This document shows positions 55,517 to 64,000 of a stretch of DNA of 64,000 bases, one piece after another. The stretch spans positions 248,001-312,000 of the forward strand of contig NZ_JACJQU010000004.1 of the NCBI RefSeq assembly GCF_014696825.1. The letters run 5' to 3'. A model generated the notes under the pieces. The model was not told the DNA's origin. It did not search any database and was given only the letters and a program-made list of their open reading frames with translations. How positions within the stretch are numbered: position 1 is the first letter of the stretch; the number at the start of each line of letters is the position of its first letter. Source of the stretch: Anabaena sphaerica FACHB-251 (GTDB lineage Bacteria; Cyanobacteriota; Cyanobacteriia; Cyanobacteriales; Nostocaceae). A program made the position numbers and the translations under genes.

Positions 55517-56098
55517 TTAGTAGGAGAAAATTGATCTAGGGTTCACCCAATTTGGTGTCATGCCATAGCCCCAACCACTGTTGACATATCTTGTGGCCAT
55601 CCCGAAGTGTAAGTGGGAGTTTCGACCCTAATCTCCAACATGACCGATTACATCACCTTTTGTAACTCGTTGCCCAACACGAACAATTGCATCAATATGG
55701 CCGTAATAGCCATACAGTTCTGAATAACCAGCACAATTTGAGTGTTTGATATTAGTAAAGCGATTCCAAATATTTGGGGTTGTTCTTGGTGTTCGTGCTT
55801 CCATTACTACCCCATCACAGATTGCTCTAACTTCTGTTCTGAAACTGGCTCGAAAATCCACACCATTGTGTCTATTTTGATGAGATCCTGCACAAATTCC
55901 TCCGAAATCACAACTAGAACTAAAAAGGGAAAGTGAAGATAAAGGTGTAACAGGAGAATTGTTTTGTGCAATCAATTGTTTAGAGGCTATTTGATGATTA
56001 ATATGATTAGCGAAAGTAGCAGCATCAGCCGTTAATGGATTGACGATTACTGGTAAAGTGAGAATAGCAAGAGCTTTCATTACAGAATTTAATTGCAT
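55517..56098 (-). pseudogene. M23 peptidase gene interrupted by amber codon
   Basis: The gene starts at 56098 with GAGGA upstream and a signal peptide (ALAILTLPVIVNPLTADA). The M23 zinc motif HxxxD appears as RHNGVDFRA. The frame then reaches TAG at 55628-55630, right after GDVIGHVGD. The same frame goes on without a shift as GRNSHLHFGMATRYVNSGWG and more, ending with a stop at 55517-55519. The missing part includes SHLHFG, the two remaining zinc ligands, so the 156-residue product would be inactive. Either a recent nonsense mutation or a readthrough gene. Confidence 0.8.
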
Positions 56099-56457
56099 AC
56101 GTTTTTTCCTCAGTTGTTTAACCCTAATTTTGCAGATAGTGATTTGTGAGAATCAATACCTTGCTCGTTTCTTGATAATCAAGTTAGCTCAATTACTTTG
56201 ATTAGTAAAGGTCTTGAAAATAGCAATTTTCTGATTTTAATAACAAGAAATAACAGAAAATAAAAAGTAATAACAAGAAATAACAAAATCTAGAATAGGC
56301 TTTGATTTATGCAGGGGTTTAGCATTGCTGAACCCCTACCAGTTAAGGCTTATAAGGAAATATCAAGGTAATGTTACTATTTTTTGTTAGAGGTATTGAC
56401 TATGTACTGAAGACTACTTATAATTGATTCTTATTTTAGTAATAACTAGGAAAGCCA
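56099..56457. other. 359-bp divergent spacer with palindrome
   Basis: The gap serves the divergent M23 pseudogene and the CHAT unit. At 56314-56336 is an exact palindromic core GGGGTTTAGCATTGCTGAACCCC (compare 42852-42874). Otherwise it is AT-rich, with AACAAGAAATA direct repeats at about 56241-56285. No gene was seen. Confidence 0.5.
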
Positions 56458-57336
56458 ATGCTTCAAGATGCCTTTTTAGAACGAATTTCACAACAGCTAT
56501 ATCCAAAGGAAAAAGAAACCTATGAGCAACTATGCTTTCCTTTGCGTTGGCATCCGCGCAACTACACACAGTCTCAAGGATTTATTTCCCAACAAATAGC
56601 TAAACAACTCAATATGAATACTGAAAGTAAATCATTTCAAAATCTTTCTTCAGGTCTTAGTTTATTTATTGCTAGGTCTGCTGATAAAATATGGAAAAAT
56701 TTTCAAGAAGAAATGATTGCTGATGGTTTTACTGTAGAAAGAACTGGTCAAAGAGGACAACCTAGAAATGAAGATCAATCTCCTTATCATGTCACCTATC
56801 AATGGTTATGGGAGAAAAAGTTTCCCCGTATGGCTTGGGAGTTGGCTAAAAAAGAGGCTTATCCAGTAAAAGACGAAATGGAAATGATACCTTATGAAAT
56901 ACCTGTACCTGATGATAACCGCATGATTACTGCACGTATACCTAGAGAGGAAACTTTACAAAAGGAAAAAGACTATAGATTAAAACTGAATTTACCCAAT
57001 ACAGGTTATTTATTATTAATTAATGAAAGTGCTAATGGTGATAAATGCTTAATTTCTCCTTCTAAAGCCTATGCTGAAATTCCTTCTTGTCGTCTCTCTC
57101 AACCGCTTTATTTACCGCCTGATAATGATAGACACCGCGCTCCTTTAGCTTTTGGTACTGAAAAAGAGTTGTTTTTGGCGATTGTAACAGAGCAGGAGAT
57201 TACATTATCCTGGATAAATGAATATTATCGTAATGAGGATGTAGATTTGGATGAACAGCATTTATTTGAAATTTTTCAAGATGTGGGTAAATTGTCTGAT
57301 TGTCAGATATTTCAACGAGTTTTCAAAGTAAGTTAA
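56458..57336 (+). CDS. Unknown protein, partner gene of the CHAT protease
   Basis: The 292-residue protein is encoded 35 bases upstream of the TPR-CHAT gene. The N-terminal 130 residues (LRWHPRNYTQSQGFISQQIA, then LFIARSADKIWKNF) look like a helical or winged domain. The C-terminal 140 residues (YRLKLNLPNTGYLLLINESA, then DKCLISPSKAYAEI) resemble DUF4384, which is often linked with caspase-like and CHAT proteases. There is no signal peptide. It may sense or be cut by the protease; the role is inferred from position. Confidence 0.6.
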   Translation: MLQDAFLERISQQLYPKEKETYEQLCFPLRWHPRNYTQSQGFISQQIAKQLNMNTESKSFQNLSSGLSLFIARSADKIWKNFQEEMIADGFTVERTGQRGQPRNEDQSPYHVTYQWLWEKKFPRMAWELAKKEAYPVKDEMEMIPYEIPVPDDNRMITARIPREETLQKEKDYRLKLNLPNTGYLLLINESANGDKCLISPSKAYAEIPSCRLSQPLYLPPDNDRHRAPLAFGTEKELFLAIVTEQEITLSWINEYYRNEDVDLDEQHLFEIFQDVGKLSDCQIFQRVFKVS

Positions 57337-57371
57337 ATTTGAAATAAACTTTGCATATTATTTTAAAATAG

Positions 57372-60300
57372 GTGGCTATTATGGAAAACAAAATCATTGA
57401 AAAAATTGAATTATTGTTGAATAATGCAAATAAACTCTATGACCAACAAAAATCTTGTGACTCAATAAATTTACTAGTAGAAATTTATGAATTAATAAAA
57501 ATACACTTACCCTATTTTCATGCAGATAGGGCAAATGCCTTACAAAAATTAGCAAAAATATACAAATTAATGGGGAAGTATGAAGATGCTGAACCTCTAT
57601 ATAAACAGTCTTTAAAAATTCGGAAAAATGTCTTAGGTGTTAATCATCCTGATACGGCAAATTCCCTAAATAATTTAGGATTATTGTATGAATTAATGGG
57701 GAGATATCAAGACGCTGAACCTCTGTATAAAAAGGCTTTAAAAATTCGGAAAAAAATCTTAGGTATTAATCATCCTGGTACGGCATCTTCTCTAGATAAT
57801 TTAGGATTATTGTATAAATTAATGGGGAGATATCAAGACGCTGTACCTCTCATTGAAAAGGCTTTAGAAATTCGGGAAAATATTTTAGGTATTAATCATC
57901 CTGATACGGTAAATTCCCTAAATAATTTAGGATTATTATATGAATTAATGGGGAGGTTTGAAGATACTTTACTCCTCTATGAACGGGCTTTAGAAATAAG
58001 TAAAAATGTCTTAGGTATTAATCATCGTGATACGGCATCCTCTCTAAATAATTTAGGAGCATTATATAAATCAATGGGGAGATATGAAGATGCTGAACCC
58101 CTATATCAACAGGCTTTAGGAATTCTAAAAAATATCTTAGGTATTAATGATCGTTATACAGCAATTTCTCTAAATAATTTAGGAACATTGTATTTATCAA
58201 TGGGGAGATATGAAGATGCTGAACCTCTATATCAACAGGCTTTAGAAATTCTAAAAAATATCTTAGGTATTAATCATCCTGATACGAGAATTTTTCTACA
58301 TAATTTGGGAGTATTGTATTCATTAATGGGAAGGTATAAAGATGCTGAAAATCTGTATCAACAGACTTTAGAAAACTTGGAAAATATCTTAGGTATTAAT
58401 CATCCTGATATAGCAACTTTTCTCTATGATATAGGAATATTGTATTCATCAATGGGAGATTATGAATATGCTTATAAATTCATGAAACAATATTTTGATA
58501 TTGAATTAAATTTAATTTCTCAAATTTTTAAACTTAGCAATGAAGCACAACGTTTGAATTATTTGCATAGAAATTACTATAATTTCGAGGGTTTTATCTC
58601 TCTTATTTTTCAATATCTCGCCAATTCCTCAAAAGCTATACACTCAGCTTTTGAATTAATCCAAAAACGTAAGCTAATCGTTACAGAAATCACTATTTTA
58701 CAAAAAAATGCTCTTTTGTCATGGCGTTATCCTCACCTAAACACACTCTTTAAAGAATATCAAGAGAAAACAAAAATAATCATTAACTTAACCTTTCAAA
58801 ATCTCACAGAAGTAGAACAAGACTATCGTAATCAACTCATTAAAGAACAACAAAAAATTGAACAAGAACTCAGTCGGCAAATTCCTGAATTAAACATTGA
58901 ACAAAAGTTACTAAAAATAGATTGCCGTGCGGTTGCATTAGCACTACCATCAGGTTCAAGCCTATTAGAATTTGTGCAGTTAAATGTTTTTGATTTTAAA
59001 GCAATTCCCGCTAATGGTGATACTCAGTGGAAACCTGCGCGTTATCTAGCTTTTATCTTACCCGCAGGACAACCAGATAACATACAAATGATTGATTTAG
59101 GAGAAGCTGATAATATTGATCGTCTGATTAAAGTGTTTCGAGAAAATATCATTCTAGAAAGATCAGATGGTGATAAAAGAATGATTACAAAAAACATACC
59201 CACGCAAGAGAAACTAAATAAAATTAAAGATAATCCAGAATTAAACGAAGTATTTCAGAATAAACAACAATTAAAACAACTGCTATTTGATCCTATTCAA
59301 AAATACTTACCCGCAGATACTCAAAAATTAATCATTGCTGCTGATGGACAATTAAACTTACTTCCCTTTGAAATTTTACCCATCAATAATCATCAATATT
59401 TAATGGATAAATACACCATTAGTTATTTGAACGTGGGACGGGATCTCATCCGCTTAAAATTCCCCAGTAACATCCAACCTACCCAAGCTCTAATTATTGC
59501 CAATCCTGACTATAACCTCAGCGATGAAACTGCTATCACTTCCCAAGATATAACTACACAAACTCAGGTAAACGTAGATATTACTTATTCTGATCTCTGC
59601 AAATCTCAACCAGGAGGTCAATTTGCACCCCTACCCGGAACATTTTTAGAAAGTGTAGAAATATCTAAATATTTAGGTGTCACTCCCAATACTGAAAAAA
59701 ACGCCTTAGAATCTCTGGTCAAATCTCAATTATCTCCCCGCATTTTGCATATTGCTACACATGGCTATTTTCTCCCCATCGAATACCTAAAACCTTTAGA
59801 AAACACTCCTTTTTCTCAATTAGACAGCCTACATCGAGCCGGAATGCAAAACATCCAAAATCCACTTTTAAGGGCAGGATTAGCCTTTGCAGGAGCAAAT
59901 ACAGCATTAAATGGTAGTAAACTCCCCCCAGCAGCAGAGGATGGTATTCTTACCGCCCAAGATGTAGCCACTTTATTAGATTTAAGAGGGACCGAATTAG
60001 TAGTATTATCTGCCTGTGAATCAGGTTTAGGAGATGTCAAATTAGGGGAATCTGTACAGGGTTTAAGACACGCATTTATTCAAGCAGGGGCAAAAAGTTT
60101 AATTGTCAGTTTATGGGCTGTGAGTGATATTGCTACGGCGATTTTAATGGGAAGGTTTTATCATTATTATTTAGAGGATAAATTACCTGTAGGTAAAGCA
60201 TTAGAACAGGCGAAAAGATATGTCCGTAATTTAACTGTGAGGCAAATGCGAGATACTTGGTTAACTAAAGAAAAGATTGAATATGTAGGGCGATATAGTC

Positions 60301-60410
60301 CTAAATCAGAGGATAATTTACGGATATTGGCTAATGATGACAACGATTATCAACCTTATAAACATCCGAAATATTGGGCGGCGTTTATTTGTTTGGGATT
60401 AGCAGATTAG
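57372..60410 (+). CDS. TPR-CHAT caspase-like protease
   Basis: The 1012-residue protein starts at GTG 57372 or ATG 57381. Residues about 60-370 hold seven kinesin-light-chain-like TPRs of 42 residues (NLGLLYELMGRYQDAEPLYK), strongly conserved between repeats. A helical middle follows, then a C-terminal CHAT domain with the catalytic pair His797 (LHIATHGYF) and Cys882 (VVLSACESGLG) and GLRHAFIQAGAKSLIVSLWA. CHAT proteases of this type work in bacterial defence and cell death (the TPR-CHAT of type III-E CRISPR) and other settings; no CRISPR is near. Trigger and substrate unknown. Confidence 0.9.
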   Translation: MAIMENKIIEKIELLLNNANKLYDQQKSCDSINLLVEIYELIKIHLPYFHADRANALQKLAKIYKLMGKYEDAEPLYKQSLKIRKNVLGVNHPDTANSLNNLGLLYELMGRYQDAEPLYKKALKIRKKILGINHPGTASSLDNLGLLYKLMGRYQDAVPLIEKALEIRENILGINHPDTVNSLNNLGLLYELMGRFEDTLLLYERALEISKNVLGINHRDTASSLNNLGALYKSMGRYEDAEPLYQQALGILKNILGINDRYTAISLNNLGTLYLSMGRYEDAEPLYQQALEILKNILGINHPDTRIFLHNLGVLYSLMGRYKDAENLYQQTLENLENILGINHPDIATFLYDIGILYSSMGDYEYAYKFMKQYFDIELNLISQIFKLSNEAQRLNYLHRNYYNFEGFISLIFQYLANSSKAIHSAFELIQKRKLIVTEITILQKNALLSWRYPHLNTLFKEYQEKTKIIINLTFQNLTEVEQDYRNQLIKEQQKIEQELSRQIPELNIEQKLLKIDCRAVALALPSGSSLLEFVQLNVFDFKAIPANGDTQWKPARYLAFILPAGQPDNIQMIDLGEADNIDRLIKVFRENIILERSDGDKRMITKNIPTQEKLNKIKDNPELNEVFQNKQQLKQLLFDPIQKYLPADTQKLIIAADGQLNLLPFEILPINNHQYLMDKYTISYLNVGRDLIRLKFPSNIQPTQALIIANPDYNLSDETAITSQDITTQTQVNVDITYSDLCKSQPGGQFAPLPGTFLESVEISKYLGVTPNTEKNALESLVKSQLSPRILHIATHGYFLPIEYLKPLENTPFSQLDSLHRAGMQNIQNPLLRAGLAFAGANTALNGSKLPPAAEDGILTAQDVATLLDLRGTELVVLSACESGLGDVKLGESVQGLRHAFIQAGAKSLIVSLWAVSDIATAILMGRFYHYYLEDKLPVGKALEQAKRYVRNLTVRQMRDTWLTKEKIEYVGRYSPKSEDNLRILANDDNDYQPYKHPKYWAAFICLGLAD
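57580..58460 (+). repeat. 126-bp tandem repeats coding for TPRs
   Basis: About seven units with strong DNA-level similarity (for example AATAATTTAGGA and TTAGGTATTAATCATCCTG) recur every 126 bases. DNA identity beyond what TPR function needs points to recent duplication or gene conversion. Confidence 0.85.
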
Positions 60411-60411
60411 T

Positions 60412-60477
60412 AGATCCCCGACTTCTTACTTTAATTATGTCAATAAATGATGATCTAATCTGAGAAGTCGGGGATCT
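60412..60477. terminator. GATCCCC inverted pair after the CHAT gene
   Basis: AGATCCCCGACTTC (60412-60425) and its exact complement (60464-60477) flank a 38-base loop. The left arm begins just past the CHAT stop. A second pair follows at 60499-60563. Confidence 0.7.
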
Positions 60478-60498
60478 TAGGTTTTTGTTTACTGTTGC

Positions 60499-60563
60499 AG
60501 ATCCCCGACTTCTAATATTCAATAATATGTGGCAAAAATTATTAAATAAGAAGTCGGGGATCT
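60499..60563. terminator. Second GATCCCC inverted pair before tldD
   Basis: AGATCCCCGACTTC (60499-60512) and its exact complement (60550-60563) enclose 37 bases and end 6 bases before the tldD stop. Two neighbouring copies of the dispersed hairpin thus separate convergent genes. Confidence 0.7.
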
Positions 60564-60569
60564 TATTTA

Positions 60570-62006
60570 CTAACCACCACCAAAAACTTCAACATTTGCA
60601 AATACACAAACGGGTGAACCATGTCCTACCCAAATTGCTTGGTTAGGTTCTCCTTTTCCACAGAAAGGTGTACCGTACATTTGCCAATTTGAATCATTTC
60701 CAACTTTAATTAAACTATGCCAAAATTCTGGTGTAGTGGCTCTATAATTAGGATTACGAAGGGTTTTAGTAAGTTTACCGTTTTCAATTAATTTAGCGTA
60801 TTCGCAACCAAACTGAAATTTATAACGTTGATCATCAATTGACCAAGAACGGTTAGATTCCATGTAAACACCATGTTCTATATCCGCAATCATTTCCGTA
60901 AAATTGGCGGTTCCTGGTTCTAAATTTAAGTTAGCCATTCTATCAATTGGGGGTCGATTCCACGAGGAAGCACGCGCACAAGCAACCCCTGGTAAATTGG
61001 CTCTGGCTTGACTTTCTAAACTCCCTAAACCTCTTTGTAAAATACCATCCTTAATAATATATTCTCTGGTTGCTTTTGCACCAGTGTCATCAAAACCATA
61101 ACTAGCAAATTCACCTTCTACTGTGGGGTCAAAGGTGATATTCATTAAAGGTGAACCATATTGTAGTTTGCCAAAATCGTTGTTGGTGACAAAACTACCC
61201 CCAGCGTAGTTGCGCTCATCTCCTAAAATGCGGTCAATTTCTAAAGGATGACCGACACTTTCATGAATTTGCAGCATCATTTGGTCTGGGGCTAAAACTA
61301 AATGAGTGCGAGTATTTGGACATTCTTCGGCTGTTAATAATTCTAATGCCTGTTCACCAATTTGTTGTACTTGATGCCATAGGTTATCTTGTTTTAATAA
61401 TTCCCATCCACCTTGGTAACAATTGGCGTGCATTCCGTGATTGCTGCGCTGTTGAACAACTGCACCATCTTGGGCAATTACGCCAAAATGTGTACCCAAG
61501 GAAATAATTTTTTGGTAAACTTCTGAGCCGTTACTACTAACAAACCAAGTCTCTTTTTCGCTAGTGTTAATATTGGCTGTAGTTTGAACAATTTTTTCGT
61601 TAATTTTCAGGTGGTGGCAAATACGAATTAATAAATCGTTGATTTCCCCTGGACTAATAGCATCTAATGGTTCAAAGAAAGGTGAGTTATATTCACCCAC
61701 GACTTTAGGACGGGTATTTTCACTAAAGGGATATATCCAAAATTCACCAGCTGCAAGTGCCTGTTTATAGGCTATTTCGGCTGCATTTTGCAATGATGAT
61801 AATGTTAAGGAGTTAGTAGCAGCATAACCCAAACTACCATTAACCATGACTTCAATCATTGCTCCCATTGTCAATGATTTACCATTGCTTTTGGGTAAGC
61901 CATCACGAACATAATGGTTTCTGGCTGTTTCTTTGACGGCTCGAATACCGATCCAATCAGCAGGAATGTTAAGATGAGAAATGGCGGTTGTTAATTCTGA
62001 CCACAT
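60570..62006 (-). CDS. tldD: TldD-type metalloprotease subunit
   Basis: The 478-residue protein carries the TldD zinc motif HESVGH in MLQIHESVGHPLEIDRILGD (His, Glu and second His), and IEHGVYMESNRSWSIDDQR, characteristic of the catalytic subunit. It degrades unfolded peptides and matures modified peptides with TldE. It stands in the same orientation as tldE but upstream by about 7 kb, with genes on the opposite strand between. In many cyanobacteria the two are neighbours. Confidence 0.93.
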   Translation of the reverse strand: MWSELTTAISHLNIPADWIGIRAVKETARNHYVRDGLPKSNGKSLTMGAMIEVMVNGSLGYAATNSLTLSSLQNAAEIAYKQALAAGEFWIYPFSENTRPKVVGEYNSPFFEPLDAISPGEINDLLIRICHHLKINEKIVQTTANINTSEKETWFVSSNGSEVYQKIISLGTHFGVIAQDGAVVQQRSNHGMHANCYQGGWELLKQDNLWHQVQQIGEQALELLTAEECPNTRTHLVLAPDQMMLQIHESVGHPLEIDRILGDERNYAGGSFVTNNDFGKLQYGSPLMNITFDPTVEGEFASYGFDDTGAKATREYIIKDGILQRGLGSLESQARANLPGVACARASSWNRPPIDRMANLNLEPGTANFTEMIADIEHGVYMESNRSWSIDDQRYKFQFGCEYAKLIENGKLTKTLRNPNYRATTPEFWHSLIKVGNDSNWQMYGTPFCGKGEPNQAIWVGHGSPVCVFANVEVFGGG

Positions 62007-62134
62007 AGCGGAAATTATATAAAGACTGGTAAATTATTATGCTTAACACAAAAGTTATATTATAAACACAACTTAGGTTAAATTTTTGGTAATTGAAATA
62101 TTTTAACTAAGAATTTTCACTTATTTAGTCAGGG

Positions 62135-63220
62135 TCAATTATCTAACTCAATAGCATCTGATTTACTCTGAGATTGAGCTAACATTTTTGGGTGCAGATA
62201 CAGATTTTCTAACAATACTGATACACCCGCAACCCAAGGGGGGACAATTACAGCGCCAATAATACCTAAAACCTGTGTTCCTCCTAATACTGCCAAGAGT
62301 TGATACAAAGGATGAACGCTGACTGATGAACCTACCAGCAAGGGATCAAGTACGTAAGTTTCTATATTTTGAATGATTACAAATAACAACAGCACCCATA
62401 AAAAAGTCAATCCTCCTTGGGGAATAGCGACAATTAACGCCGGAATTGCCCCTAAGACTGGACCGATGAAGGGAATCAAATTTGTAAATCCAGCAATTAC
62501 ACCGAGTGCTAAAGCAAATTCTGATAGTCCTAAAACACTTAAACTCAGGGTGATGACAAAACCTAAAATAGCGGAAACCAAAACTCGACCTTGAACATAA
62601 CCTCCCATGCGGCGAGAAATTGGCGCAACTTGATCTGCGAGGCGTTTGTCCCAAGGTTGGGGAAATAAATCTGCTAAACCTTTGACTAAATTGCTACTAC
62701 CAGCAACCATGTACCCTGAAATTACTAAAGCTAAAATTAGATTCAACACACCCCCAACAATGCCACGAGTCAAGCCGAAGGAACGCACAAGCAGCTGCTT
62801 ACTAGAACTAAATACCCACCTGGTGAGGGACTGAAGATCAAGAAATTGCTCAATTGTCTCGATTTGCGTGATTCCCATTTGCATAGCCAGATTTTCAGTT
62901 GTAATCTGCAAATTTTCTAAGTAAATGGGCAATTTATTAGCTAATCGTTGAATTTGCTCAGAAACAGATGGTCCAATAATTAAACCGGCCCCAATCAATC
63001 CAGCAATCAAGGTAATATACACGACTATTACACCTAACCAACGGGGAATGCGTAATTTTTCTGCTGAGTTAACTATGGGAGCGATCGCTGATGCTAAAAC
63101 TACAGCAACCATTAATGTTACCAACAAACTCCGTAGTTGCCACATCAGAACTATCAGACAACTAACGGCAACAATTAACAACAGTTCTGAAAGGGTAATA
63201 GTTTTGCGCTTTTCTATCAT
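62135..63220 (-). CDS. AI-2E family (PerM/UPF0118) permease
   Basis: The 361-residue protein has about eight membrane helices, from LLLIVAVSCLIVLMWQLRSL at the start to LLAVLGGTQVLGIIGAVIVP near the end. The central stretch ALGVIAGFTNLIPFIGPVLG is the signature of the AI-2E transporter family. A helical soluble stretch (about 90-140, EQIQRLANKLPIYLENLQIT) lies after the second or third helix, as usual. Substrates are varied and not predictable. It follows cysS in the same orientation with a 53-base gap that holds GGGGACT repeats. Confidence 0.85.
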   Translation of the reverse strand: MIEKRKTITLSELLLIVAVSCLIVLMWQLRSLLVTLMVAVVLASAIAPIVNSAEKLRIPRWLGVIVVYITLIAGLIGAGLIIGPSVSEQIQRLANKLPIYLENLQITTENLAMQMGITQIETIEQFLDLQSLTRWVFSSSKQLLVRSFGLTRGIVGGVLNLILALVISGYMVAGSSNLVKGLADLFPQPWDKRLADQVAPISRRMGGYVQGRVLVSAILGFVITLSLSVLGLSEFALALGVIAGFTNLIPFIGPVLGAIPALIVAIPQGGLTFLWVLLLFVIIQNIETYVLDPLLVGSSVSVHPLYQLLAVLGGTQVLGIIGAVIVPPWVAGVSVLLENLYLHPKMLAQSQSKSDAIELDN

Positions 63221-63273
63221 GTTTGGGGACTGGGGACTGGGTAGAATAAACTTCTAAATCTTGCCTTTTGCCT

Positions 63274-64000
63274 TTATGAACGATGCCAACGTGTACCTTC
63301 TTTGCTATCAATTAATTCAATTCCTTGGGCTTTTAGTTGATCTCTAATTCGATCAGATTCAGCAAAATTCTTGGCTTTTCTTGCTTCTTTTCTTTGTTGA
63401 ATTAAATCTTCAATTTCCGCATCACTTATACCATCAGTTGCAGGTTTTTCTTCTTCTATTTTGGCAGTTAAACCTAAAACATCTGCTAGTGTTAACAGAG
63501 TTTGCCATTGTTTCAGTAATTCATCTGCGGGAGTTTCTGTTTTTCCTTGATGAACAATAATATTTCCTTCCTTCCTTAATTCTTTAGCTAATTCAAAAAT
63601 TACCGCTAAACCACCGGGAAAATTAAAATCATCATTGACTGCTGTGGTAAATTTCTCAACTTCCGTTTTATCAAGTTTAGCGTTATTTATTTCTAGATTT
63701 TCCCAACCTAACTGTTTACCGTGCTGATAGCCAAATAACAAACCTTCTTTGATAGTATGCCAGCCGTTTGTTGCTGCTAAAATTGCTTCATCGGTGAAAT
63801 CAATGGGCTTGCGATATTGTGCCATTAACACAAATAATCTTAATGCCATCGGGTCAACACCACGATCTAATAAATCGCGGATTGTGGTAAAATTGCCTAA
63901 AGATTTAGACATTTTTTCCCCATCAACTTTGACCATCCCGTTATGTAACCAATAATTAGCTAAAGGTTTACCGGTTACTGCTTCTGATTGGGCAATTTCG
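63274..64000 (-). CDS. cysS: Cysteinyl-tRNA synthetase, C-terminal part (gene runs off the window)
   Basis: The frame is open to the window edge, so only the last 242 residues are seen; the start is missing. NYWLHNGMVKVDGEKMSKSL contains the KMSKS signature of class I synthetases, followed by GNFTTIRDLLDRGVDPMALR, typical of CysS. The C-terminal DALR/anticodon-binding helices (DAEIEDLIQQRKEARKAKNF, then AESDRIRDQLKAQGIELID) are complete and the end GTRWHRS is normal. The HIGH and zinc-binding parts lie outside the window. Confidence 0.95.
   Translation of the reverse strand, partial: EIAQSEAVTGKPLANYWLHNGMVKVDGEKMSKSLGNFTTIRDLLDRGVDPMALRLFVLMAQYRKPIDFTDEAILAATNGWHTIKEGLLFGYQHGKQLGWENLEINNAKLDKTEVEKFTTAVNDDFNFPGGLAVIFELAKELRKEGNIIVHQGKTETPADELLKQWQTLLTLADVLGLTAKIEEEKPATDGISDAEIEDLIQQRKEARKAKNFAESDRIRDQLKAQGIELIDSKEGTRWHRS

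Noticed and set aside
1-64000. tRNA and rRNA genes
   Set aside because: No cloverleaf with a TTCRANY arm or CCA-end context and no rRNA-like stretch was seen in the gaps; short or diverged ones could have been missed.

Overview
The window is cyanobacterial and fits a filamentous Nostocales genome (Anabaena/Nostoc/Dolichospermum type). Evidence: HIP1 octamers (GCGATCGC) throughout; genes restricted to or typical of cyanobacteria (SasA with its KaiB-like domain, RpaB, CRR7, DUF2839, DUF2854, DUF760, CCB-type complex C assembly factor, NblB-like HEAT protein); and intergenic spaces full of degenerate heptamer tandem repeats and small palindromic or MITE-like elements, as in Nostocales. The assignment to order is inference. 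No tRNA, rRNA or CRISPR array was recognised.

Layout. 1-10.7 kb: DUF2839 protein, DinG-like helicase relative, M48 protease, CbbX-like AAA ATPase, secreted and TPR proteins, a sigma-like protein, a secreted protein with five 87-bp repeats, and a DUF2267 protein. 11-23.8 kb: sensor kinase divergent from polyphosphate kinase, a receiver-only regulator, DUF2854, CRR7, the clock output kinase SasA, an SLH lipoprotein, a 2Fe-2S ferredoxin-domain protein and Dps. 24.5-33 kb: carB, a group 2 sigma factor, DUF760, a MutT-like Nudix protein, an internally deleted IS5-like element beside a truncated TPR gene, a CBS protein and an NblB-like protein. 33-38 kb: PEP-CTERM protein, DUF456, complex C assembly factor, RpaB and RadA. 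38-42.5 kb: dTDP-rhamnose operon rfbBACD plus a glycosyltransferase. 43-51 kb: a membrane protein, then the translation/transcription operon rimP-nusA-ylxR-infB. 52-62 kb: tldE and tldD on the minus strand, separated by about 7 kb holding two tandem Uma2 genes, a proline-rich secreted protein, an M23 peptidase gene broken by an amber codon, and a two-gene unit ending in a TPR-CHAT protease. 62-64 kb: an AI-2E family permease and the 3' part of cysS.

The strongest unexplained signal is the 692-bp gap between ylxR and infB. It has no convincing gene but carries a series of perfect hairpins, one with a 12-bp stem, and looks like a long structured leader or small RNA in the infB operon. Next come the TPR-CHAT protease with its partner gene, the M23 gene interrupted exactly before its HxH zinc motif, and several small terminal-inverted-repeat families (two with copies in both orientations, one copy carrying a nested insertion). 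A dispersed hairpin repeat (AGATCCCCGACTTC and its complement) sits at gene ends as a ready-made bidirectional terminator. All assignments come from reading the sequence; no database search was run.
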